Shown in pieces: positions 43,906 through 52,398 of a stretch of 64,000 nucleotides of DNA (its first letter is position 1; each line of letters begins with the position of its first letter). Position numbers and translations under genes: made by a program. This DNA is from Sipunculus nudus (taxonomy: Eukaryota > Annelida > Sipuncula > Golfingiida > Sipunculidae). The stretch is from positions 384,001 through 448,000 of the forward strand of contig CM049315.1 in assembly GCA_026874595.1 (NCBI GenBank), given 5' to 3'. The notes under the pieces were generated by a model that was not told the origin of the DNA, did no database searches, and worked only from the letters and a program-made list of their open reading frames with translations.

Positions 43906-45110
43906 ATGAGCAAGACGAAAAATCAAGTATATATTTTTTTAAATTTAGAAAAGATAAATTTTAATAATAAAAAGATAAACAAGATTAGATTACCAGACGG
44001 GACAGTTACGGAAAACCAGGATGAAATCTTATCTGTGGCTAAAACGTTCTTTAACTCATTATACAAATTGACGAAGACCGGGCATAGTGAAGGTTTTGTA
44101 AATAAATATAATACGCCATCTTTAGTAGAATTGCCCGAGAACTTTGAAGAATTGCTAAACTCATCTTTACGTGAAAATGAAATCATAAAGAGCTTGGAAG
44201 TACAGAAAAATAATAAAACTCCTGGCAGTGATGGCATCCCAGCTGAGTTTACAAAACATTTTGGCAATCTTTGAAGCAATTCTTTATCGAAGATTTAGAC
44301 TATATTTATGACAATGAACAATTAACTTTTTCCCAAAAGCAAGCGGTTATTTGTCTCATACCAAAAAAAAAAGATAAAGATGAGTTGGACATTAAAAAAC
44401 TGGCGGCCCAGTTCTCTTTTAAATGTAGATTATAAAATTATTGCTGGGGCCATCGCAGCTAGACTGAAAAAAAGTTCTTCCCGATTTAATACACGAAAAT
44501 CAAACCGGATTCTTGAAAGGAAGATACATTGGAGAAAATGTCAACAAGGTATTAAATAGTTTATATTATGCCAGGAATATCGGTCGAATGGACATATCAT
44601 GATAGTGTATTTTGAAAAAGAATACGATAAACTCGAATTCTTATTCATACAGCAAACCCTAAAACACTATAGGCTTGGTTCAATAATAGAAAAATGGTGT
44701 AAAATTTTATATAATAATATTAATAGTTGTGTCACTAACAATGGATGGTGCTCAGACTGTTTTAAAGTTTCAAGAGGTGTCAGACAAGGTTGCCCTCTAT
44801 CACCATATATTTTTATTCTTGGTGTGGAAACCTTAACAGCCAATATACGTGAAAATGCAGTAACAGTTTTTATTATGATAGTAACAAAATCGTTCAATAT
44901 GCAGATGATAATACCCTATTTTTCCGAAATATAAGCTCAATAAAAGAATCAATTAAGGTATTTAAAGAATTCTGCGATAAATCAGGACTTATTATTAATT
45001 TTGAAAAAAAAACAGTTGTTATGCCAATGCTGACAGAAAGTGTGAAAAAATTGTCTTTAGGGAAGGAGAAGTGGAAAGTTTTAACCTGAAATGGTCTTAT
45101 GGACCAGTGC
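43906..45110 (+). pseudogene. LINE ORF2 reverse transcriptase
   Basis: Read through several frames: KTPGSDGIPAEF near 44218, QKQAVICLIPKK, LNVDYKIIAGAIAARLKK near 44430, HENQTGFLKGRYIGEN near 44490, then the 111-codon segment with SRGVRQGCPLSPYIFILGVE near 44780, and YADD within IVQYADDNTLFF near 44905. The usual Asp-rich 'FDKAFD' box reads YFEKEYDKL near 44610. Many indels. The sequence type is closest to the L1/Tx1 group. Confidence 0.85.
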
Positions 45111-46100
45111 CTGTTTTAGGGGTTAAAATTTGTTCAGATTCAAAAGAAATTAGAAAAAAATAATTTTGAACCATGTCTAAAAACATTAAATATATTCTTG
45201 ACATTTTGTCATATAGGAATCTTAGCTTGCTTGGAAAAATCACAATATTGAAAACATATGGATTATCACAATTAACATATCTACTTTCAGTACTGCCTGC
45301 TCCAGATAATTTCTTAATAGGTTTGAAAAGTTAATGTTCAAATTCATCTGGTCAAATAAACCTGACAAAATAAAACGAAAAACATTAATAGCACCATATA
45401 AATCTGGAGGTTAAAAAATAATAGATAAACAAACATTTATAGTGAGTCTCAAGATATCTTGGGTCAAAAGGCTATTAGAAAAGAATCCTAATTCTGAATA
45501 GAGAAAATATGTAGTCACAATGGTCAAAGGAGGGACATTTTTGTTTGAAGGTAATCTGACCGTGAAAGACCTATCCCTGTTTTTTTATAATACAAACTTT
45601 TGGAAAACATTTTGGAAAGAGGTTTTTCAGTCCTGGTGTTCTTTTAATTTCACTCCGCCAGATACAGAGAATGATATTATCAATCAACCAATTTGGTTGA
45701 ATTCACATATAAGGGTTGATAACAAACCCATTTTCTACAAACACTGGTATGAAGCAGGAATTACCAAGTTAGGCGATCTACCTGTAATTGACCGATTTTA
45801 TCTACTAAAAGGGTTTTATATTTAATTAAATTCAAAGACTCTGATCTCTGTACATTGTGCCAAAACCATTCTGAATCACTTGTACATTTGTTTTGGGAAA
45901 GCCAGATTTCTCAAGAATTTTGGGCAGACATAAATTTTATGACTGACACGTATGTTAAACAAATCAGCTTTAAATATAGATTTAAAGACAGTGATTTTGG
46001 GAAAAAAATAATGAAATATGTTAAACTTGGTTTTAGTAATTCCTAAGCGATATATCTATGCATGCAGATGCAAAGAAACAAATCCCAGATATACTGAAGC
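45111..46100 (+). pseudogene. LINE ORF2 C-terminal region
   Basis: Continues the ORF2 with broken frames: ILTFCHIGILACLEKSQY-like segment near 45200, WSNKPDKIKRKT near 45350, the open stretch 45520-45825 (KTFWKEVFQSWCSFN, IWLNSHIRVDNKPIFYKHW) and LCTLCQNHSESLVHLFWES near 45850. The last carries a C-x2-C-x6-H-like pattern usual near the end of Tx1-type ORF2. Function unknown beyond RNA binding in related elements. Confidence 0.7.
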
Positions 46101-46703
46101 AATCCAGCAGTAAAGAAAATATATTATTTGGAAAAATGTATCGCACAGCAAAATAATTGTTTAGAAAGACATAACGAAAAATGGAAGGGGTTTTCCTTCA
46201 ATTTGTGATTATCAGTGGTTGTTTATATCTAGGTATCAAACCTTGTAAGACAGATTAAGAGTGAATGTTAATTGACATTCGAGTTAATTAAAAGGATTAT
46301 CTGTGTGTGTGTGTCCTTTTCTTTTTATATATTGGAACTTGCTGTAAAGAAGTATATATTAAGAAAGCTATTGTTTACTTTAAATGTTATACAACTCCGT
46401 ACAACATTTCGTACGGGTCAAATACAGTCTGATTGGTTTGTGAATGTCATCATATTTGTCTTTTTTGTATATGTTTTCGTCTTTGTAATAAAAAAAGAAC
46501 AATACACACGCACATGAACAGACCCGAAACATCAAGAACAAAAAAGAACGCTGTGTCGCTACGCTTCAGACCCCACACGTGAGCCAACGCCCAACAAGCG
46601 AGGTTCCCATAGCAACGAGCAATGCCTGCGCTACACGAATCAGAATGTCAACAGATACATGTAACACTCCTGCGCACAATAAAACAGATACATGTAACAA
46701 CAG

Positions 46704-47305
46704 TCATGTATGTGTCCTGCTAAAGGATGGACAAATAGCTCTCACCAATCATTTTAAAAGCAACTTTCTTCAGCACTAAACGTTATCCAGCCTCAGTTTA
46801 TTTAACAATCACCACAATCAGCCAAAATTTAATTACAAAAATCTTATCCTTCTATGGTACTTAAACCCTTGTTCTCGTTCCATGCAGCAAAGCCCCCCCC
46901 CCCCCCCTCCTTCCCCTCGGTCCTCCCCAACCCCTCCTTTCACGCAGCAGTTACACACTATAGTCTTTCTATCTCCTTCGCTTAACCGCTGCTCTGTTTG
47001 GCAGGCTCTTTTGTCTGGGTCATCACATGGCTAAGATCAAAGTCAAGAATTGTTATAAAAGCAATGGAGGGGGTTCGTGGGTTAAAACTTGGAGCTGAAT
47101 GATCAATGAAATACCACGCTCTCATCAGTGTCATGCAATTTTTTACCCTATGCCAGGCCTGATAGTAAAACAACGAAAATGTGCTATGTAGTGAAGCGGT
47201 TAAAATTAATTATAATAACTTATGATGGTTCCTTAAGATCATTTATTGTATATATTTTAATGAAAATCTGGGTAACCTTGTATGAAACTTAACAGACAAA
47301 AGGGT
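46704..47305. other. No gene recognised
   Basis: AT-rich with a C-rich stretch at 46892-46925. The minus ORF at 46982-47173 has no domain. Confidence 0.45.
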
Positions 47306-48196
47306 ATCGTGTATGTGGAAATAGTGTGTGTCGATACAGTGTATGTGGATATCGTGTATGTGGATACAGGGTTTGTGTATATCGTGCATGTGAATACAGT
47401 GTATGTGGCTATCGTGCATGTGCATATCGTGTATGTAAATACAGTGTATGTGGATATAGTTTATGTTGATATCGTGTATGTGGATATCATGAATGTGGAT
47501 ATCGTATATTTGGATATCAATTATGTGCATATCAAGTATGTGGAAACAGTGTTTGTGGAAATCGTGTGTGTGGATATCGTGTATGTTGATAACATGAATG
47601 TGGATACAGTGTATGTGGAAATCGTGTATGTGGATATCGTGTTTGTGGATATCATATATGTGGATACAGTGTATGTTGATATCGTGTATGAGGATACAGT
47701 GTATGTGGATACAGTGTATGTGGATACAGTATATGTGGATATCGTGTCTGTGGATACAGTGTCTGTGGATACAGTGTCTGTGGATACAGTGTATGTGGAT
47801 ATCGTGTTTGTGGATATCAAGTATGTGGATACAGTGTATGTGGATATCGTGTTTGTGGATATCGTATATGTTGATACAGTGTATGTGGATACAGTGTAAG
47901 TGGATATCGTGTATATGGATAGAGTGTCTGTGTATATCGTGTATGTGGATAAAGTGTATGAGGATACGGTGTATATGAATACAGCGTTTATGGATACAGT
48001 GTATGTGTATACAGTGTTTTAGATACAGTGTTAGTGAATACAGTGTATGTTGATATAGTGTATGTGGATACAGTGTATGTGGATTTCGTGTATGTGGATA
48101 CAGTGTATGTGGATATCGTGTATGTGAATACAGTGTCTGTGCATACGGTGTATGTGAATACAGTGTTTATATGGATACAGTGTATGTGTATAAAGT
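47306..48196 (+). repeat. Minisatellite with 15-bp unit, about 58 copies
   Basis: The unit is GTGTATGTGGATATC or GTGTATGTGGATACA, mixed along the array. Because 15 is a multiple of three, several frames on both strands stay open: plus VYVDI/VYVDT repeats, minus TYTVS/TNTIS repeats. Those ORFs are products of the repeat, not genes. The array is interrupted at 48197-48898 and ends at 48990 beside element C. Confidence 0.95.
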
Positions 48197-48898
48197 GTTG
48201 TGGACGCCGTAGTGTTGTGGACCTCTACAACCGCACCCGTACTGTTTTTCCGGATCGCCCCTACTGTTTAGAACGTCGTCTGCCGGACGGTTATTTTTGT
48301 CGCTGGCACGGAACTCGCCCTATTGACAATCAACTTGTTTTTGTCTCTGGAACGGGTCCCGCTCTATTGTTGACTGTTGTGGACTTTATTGTGAACTCAG
48401 ACTTCATAACAATGATAACGTTTGAGTGCTAACTCGCTGCCTCATTGAAATAAAAGCACTTTGACGTATTTTACCGCTTTTCGCGAATGCTATAAAAGGA
48501 CTCGTCACCGCTCTTCAGCGAGGACTCGATTATGAACTTTTCATGATAATTTGTCAACCCCGGGGAAACGGAACTTCTTTATTTACGGGTCGTCCTCCCC
48601 CACAAGAAACGATGGAGTTTTATTTGTGAGAAGAGGAAGGACTTTTATTTCTGTGTTGTGTTACCATGGACCAGAGCATCTTCCGTTGAAATTTTGGGAC
48701 TTCAGTTAAGTATTTATTTAGTTGCAGCCGTTTAAAGAGTCTTTCTTTGATTATTTGTTTTTGGAAATATTGTATATATATTAATATAGCACCATTTTTA
48801 AACTAAAACTCTTGTTGTGTTAATCTGAGAATATGTATCTAAGATTTTGTGTTATGGTTTCGCCTGTCAGATTTGCCGTATGAAAGAGAACCGTAACA
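48197..48898 (+). mobile_element. LTR-like insertion inside the 15-bp minisatellite
   Basis: About 0.70 kb of unrelated sequence splits the array, starting TGTTGTGGACGCCG and ending CCGTAACA. It has LTR-like signals in plus sense: CTATAAAAGGA at 48490-48500 as a TATA box and an AATAAA at 48450 just before it. No clear target duplication was found, perhaps blurred by array turnover. The end hexamer is like that of family S, but the body differs. A solo LTR is the likeliest explanation. Confidence 0.55.
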
Positions 48899-48990
48899 AT
48901 GTTGATATCGTGTATGTAGATATCGTGTATGTGGATATCGTGTATGTGGATACAGTGTTTGTGGTTACAGTGTTTGTGGATACAGTGTTA
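48899..48990 (+). repeat. Minisatellite with 15-bp unit, right remnant
   Basis: Six more units of the 47306-48196 array, between the LTR-like insertion and element C. Confidence 0.9.
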
Positions 48991-48994
48991 TATA

Positions 48995-49777
48995 TGTAAC
49001 GGGTGTTCCCGGCAAGAGCCAAAGTCACCCGGCGTGAGTGAAAAGCGAGGCAAGGCGATGTATATATATATAAAAGTGTTTATTCAGCCTTTATATATAT
49101 AAAAATCTGGAGTCCTCCAAGCCGGAGTCCCTGCCAAGCAGAGAACGATTACTGACATTAAACATTTCATTTAAAAAACATTTCTATATGGTGCAAAAAT
49201 ACAATAAATGGCATGAAATATACAGAATATACATTTGCACATTTCTTGGTATTCATTACACAAGAAAACACATTACATATTATACAAATGAGCCTATATA
49301 TTTAGGAACCACATTTTAAGATATCGTTGCATATTACCATGAATACAAATATCCATGCGTACAACAAGTATGAATTTACCAGTAACGTGTGCAATTAGAA
49401 TATGGAATATACAGTTTACATGATAGTACGTACGTGATATACTGAAAGTAATGAATTGGCTAAATGATAGAGTTATCGCAGTTTAAGAGTTTAGTAAAAA
49501 CGGTCCTTACCTGCCAAGCAGAGAACGATTACTGACAAGTTCTCTATGTCACGAGACTGAGGCTTGGCAGGGTTCGCGTCGCGGTCCGTGTCATTGTCCG
49601 AATGAAAACAATAGGAACAACGGAAAACCGGTTGAGTAATGAGGAACCAAGCAAACAAGGCAACCAAGGCAACTGCGGGGCAATTCATTGACCAGTTAGG
49701 CCAAGCTGATAATATGATACCTGCCAGGCAATTCAGTTATACCTGATAATATAAAACGTGTTATCGGAGCCGTTACA
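48995..49777 (-). repeat. Element C 3' LTR
   Basis: A 783-bp copy of the LTR at 60320-61077. Contains short TATATATATAAAAG-like stretches near 49062 and 49095 and a duplicated 'GCCAAGCAGAGAACGATTAC' segment (49132 and 49513). Begins TGTAACGGCTCC in the minus sense. Confidence 0.92.
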
Positions 49778-49790
49778 TCCTCCCCCTACT
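49778..49790 (-). promoter_or_regulatory. Polypurine tract of element C
   Basis: AGTAGGGGGAGGA on the minus strand touches the 3' LTR. Confidence 0.8.
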
Positions 49791-50217
49791 TGAAAAAAAT
49801 GTCGACCCGACATTAATGTACGAGAAAAGTTAGTAAAAATTATATCAGAACAACCACACCATACCAACAGCACATCATCCACACCATATACCAAACGCTC
49901 CCCCCAGTAGAGAAGTGGCGTTCCGACACTAACTGCAGGAAATGATAGGTCGCGCATGACAGCATTAGCAGTGGACGGCCTCTAGTAGGATTTCGGATAG
50001 ATGTTTATATTGGAACATTATGTTCACATGAGGTATACATATATGAAAGTGAAAAACCCAGAAACTGGTGGCAGTGGAGAAAGTCAGCATACGCAAAAAA
50101 AACAATCGTATAATGATATCACTGACTCGTCAAATCTCAGAACGAGTCATGTAGCTTACGCAAGGAACTTATCCTAAACATACTTATGTTAACACATGCA
50201 CTTGTTTAAAAATATTA

Positions 50218-50844
50218 TCACCCGTTAAGTACATAGTCCCCAAAACGTTCTGGCATACGTCGTTCTCGGGTAGATCTACGTACTGGATTAACATCCGGAT
50301 CCCCACTCTGATCAGATATTGGGGCGCTATTACCATCATTATTATGATCATGACTTGAGATGACGTCATGGTCATCGTGTAGTTGTGATATATTGTCATT
50401 ATCACCTTTGGCGTCATCGTTTAACACACCAGTGGCGTAATCAAGACCTGTAGTATTTACGGTATCAACATTTGCATTGCAATCATCAGTAGAACCATTT
50501 ATCAGGAATGTATTAGAGTGATCAGACGCAATTGCATCATCATCTGTATCATCCGATAATTCAAGTTCTAAATGCAACTCGCTCACATCCTCAGAACTAC
50601 TCATGTGGGGACGATTATCTGGAGTTATAGTGAAAATGAGGTCGTCATCTGTTGATGAGTCTTCCGACCCTGACACTGATGATGTAATAATTGGTTTGTG
50701 TGTTGTGGAAACTGGTTTTTGTGTAGGGTTGACGGGCAATCCTGTATATGGAAGGATCAGATTGCGATGCAGAGTGCGAGTACGCTTTTTATCACCCAAG
50801 GGGCAAACAACATATACTGGAGTATCCTTATTGGGTTGTTCCAA
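50218..50844 (-). CDS. Element C pol C-terminal tail with integrase end
   Basis: In frame with the integrase ORF and separated from it only by a TAG at 50848-50850. Starts with the end of the integrase (TPVYVVCPLGDKKRTRTLHRN), followed by an acidic, Ser/Asp-rich stretch and a basic end RRSTRERRMPERFGDY. The RTLHRN and RRSxRxRxxPxRY-like signatures are usual at the end of invertebrate and fish gypsy pol proteins. Not a separate protein. Confidence 0.8.
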   Translation of the reverse strand: MEQPNKDTPVYVVCPLGDKKRTRTLHRNLILPYTGLPVNPTQKPVSTTHKPIITSSVSGSEDSSTDDDLIFTITPDNRPHMSSSEDVSELHLELELSDDTDDDAIASDHSNTFLINGSTDDCNANVDTVNTTGLDYATGVLNDDAKGDNDNISQLHDDHDVISSHDHNNDGNSAPISDQSGDPDVNPVRRSTRERRMPERFGDYVLNG

Positions 50845-50847
50845 TAC

Positions 50848-52059
50848 CTAATACACCTGCTTTTCCCATTTATCGACCAGTTTCTGTTTCCCAATGATCC
50901 CTACCTTTCGTACTAAGACGTGATCACCAATACCCAGCACCGCATTGCGAGCACGTTTATCATACAATCGTTTGTGGTGATACCTGGATGATAAAGAGAC
51001 ACGTTGAGCAATATCATAGGCAGAAGAAAGTTGGTCTTTTAGATCGGAAACATATGTGTTGTAATTTTGATGGTTAGGATTGTTGTTGGTCCCAAGTACT
51101 AGATCAATAGGGAGGCGTGGATGTCGACCGAACATTAAATATAAAGGTGTATAACCGGTTGCATCATTTTTCGTACAATTATAGGCATGAGTTAAAGCAC
51201 TGACGTATTCTTTCCAGTTTTTCTTTTTCTCTTCCTCAAGAGTACCCAACATACTGATTAAACTAAGGTTAAACCTTTCGGTTTGCCCATTCCCCATTGG
51301 ATGGTACGGTGTACATCGTGATTTATGGATACCAGCTAGTCTGCATAGTTCTTTGATGATTTTAGATTCAAATTGTCTGCCCTGATCACTGTGGATGCGG
51401 GCTGGAAAGCCATAATGTTGGACAAATGTGTCAAATAGTATTTTAGCTGTAGTCTTTGCCGTAGTATTGCGACAAGGAACTGCCATAGCGTAGCCTGTGA
51501 AATTATCGGTCATGACCAGAATATTTTCAATTCCACCTGTAGATGGCTCAAGGCTAAGATAATCGACACATAGGAGCTCCATTGGTTGTGTGGATGTTAT
51601 AGGTACTAAAGGAGCTTTTGCTGGAGGGGACTTCCGCCTTATACAGCGTGGACAATTCTTAATGTATGAATCTATGTCTTTAGACATTTTTGGCCAGTAA
51701 AATCGGTCATGGGCTAGATGGACAGACCGATTACGACCTAGATGCCCAACATCGTTATGAATACCAGATAAAGCGACTTGTCGCAAACTGCTAGGTATTA
51801 CCATTTGATACTGAATTTTGCCGTTCAGTGTTCGTTTACGATAGAGTATGTCATCCCGCAGCACAAGGCTATCTATACATCTGAAAAATATTATTTGATC
51901 AGGATGAGTCAAGTCTTTCTTGTTTATGACCTTACCGTCTCTGAAATGGACAATGAATGGGTTCAGATTCGAATCCAGAAGATGTTCCTTTGCAATGTTT
52001 AATCGTGTTTGTCCGAGCAAATTGACAGGATCCGTGGATGGAACAGCTTTGGATTGGTC
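50848..52059 (-). CDS. Element C integrase
   Basis: Upstream spacer LGQTRLNIAKEHLLDSNLNP, then the zinc domain (GIHNDVGHLGRNRSV, HDRFYWPKM, NCPRCIRRK). Catalytic residues: Asp in CVDYLSLEP, Asp in IHSDQGRQFE, Glu in GNGQTERFN. The frame continues to VLVRKVGIIGKQKLVDKWE and is cut by TAG at 50848-50850. Upstream a TGA at 52060-52062 separates it from RNase H in the same frame, so the integrase is otherwise intact. Confidence 0.93.
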   Translation of the reverse strand, partial: DQSKAVPSTDPVNLLGQTRLNIAKEHLLDSNLNPFIVHFRDGKVINKKDLTHPDQIIFFRCIDSLVLRDDILYRKRTLNGKIQYQMVIPSSLRQVALSGIHNDVGHLGRNRSVHLAHDRFYWPKMSKDIDSYIKNCPRCIRRKSPPAKAPLVPITSTQPMELLCVDYLSLEPSTGGIENILVMTDNFTGYAMAVPCRNTTAKTTAKILFDTFVQHYGFPARIHSDQGRQFESKIIKELCRLAGIHKSRCTPYHPMGNGQTERFNLSLISMLGTLEEEKKKNWKEYVSALTHAYNCTKNDATGYTPLYLMFGRHPRLPIDLVLGTNNNPNHQNYNTYVSDLKDQLSSAYDIAQRVSLSSRYHHKRLYDKRARNAVLGIGDHVLVRKVGIIGKQKLVDKWEKQVY

Positions 52060-52062
52060 TCA

Positions 52063-52398
52063 AGAAAGACTACATATTACAGGTGATGGTATGGTCACTG
52101 ATTGACAAACAGCTTTTACTACATCATTGGTAATACATTGATTGTGGTTTTTCTTTTCTGCTAGAAGCCGAGGGATTCTCGAAAGTGCTTCGGCGTCGAT
52201 GTTATGCTTGCCGGCTTTATATTGAATATTAAAGTCGTAATTAGCCAATTCAGATAGCCATCTTTGACCTATTGCATCTAATTTTGCGGAGGACATTATG
52301 TAAGTTAGAGGATTGTTATCAGTGAACACTGTGAACCGTGATCCATACAGATATTCTTTAAATTTATCGGTTACACACCACTTTAAAGCTAAGAACTC
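52063..52398 (-). CDS. Element C RNase H, C-terminal part
   Basis: Between two in-frame TGA codons (52399-52401 and 52060-52062). Shows EFLALKWCVTDKFKEYLYGS, FTVFTDNNPLTYIMSSAKLDA, RWLSELANYDFNIQYKAGKHN and ALSRIP, the standard second half of gypsy RNase H. The first TGA falls at the residue before EFLALKW, where a sense codon stood. Confidence 0.9.

Larger units (their letters stand above)
41636..46496 (+). mobile_element. L1/Tx1-like LINE inserted in the solo LTR
   Basis: A two-ORF non-LTR element of about 4.86 kb. It has an ORF1 with coiled coil and RRM-like part, an AP-type endonuclease, a reverse transcriptase with YADD, and a C-terminal Cys/His segment. It ends in AATAAAAAA at 46488-46496. 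No target duplication is evident. Instead ~27 bp of the LTR is lost at the junction. ORFs are broken by many frameshifts, so the copy is dead. It is younger than the LTR it splits. Confidence 0.88.
41121..46699 (-). mobile_element. Solo LTR, family S, copy 6, split by a LINE
   Basis: The left part 41121-41635 and right part 46497-46699 together make one LTR in minus orientation, with TGTTAC/GTAACA ends and the duplication ACAG (41117-41120 and 46700-46703). Compared with copy 3, about 27 bp of LTR is missing at the LINE junction. The dyad near 41145, AATAAA-bearing region and X-box-like GTTCCCATAGCAAC (46603-46616) are kept. Confidence 0.9.

Noticed and set aside
47306-48196. CRISPR-like regular repeats
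   Set aside because: Units are contiguous 15-mers with no spacers, and the context is eukaryotic.
47282-48432. Long plus-strand ORFs of repeating VYVDT/CMWIQ motifs and a minus ORF of STYTV repeats
   Set aside because: They are read-throughs of a 15-bp minisatellite whose unit is a multiple of three; open in several frames on both strands and without any domain.
48197-48898. Seventh copy of solo LTR family S
   Set aside because: Only the terminal CCGTAACA hexamer region is alike; the body does not align and no 4-bp duplication is found.
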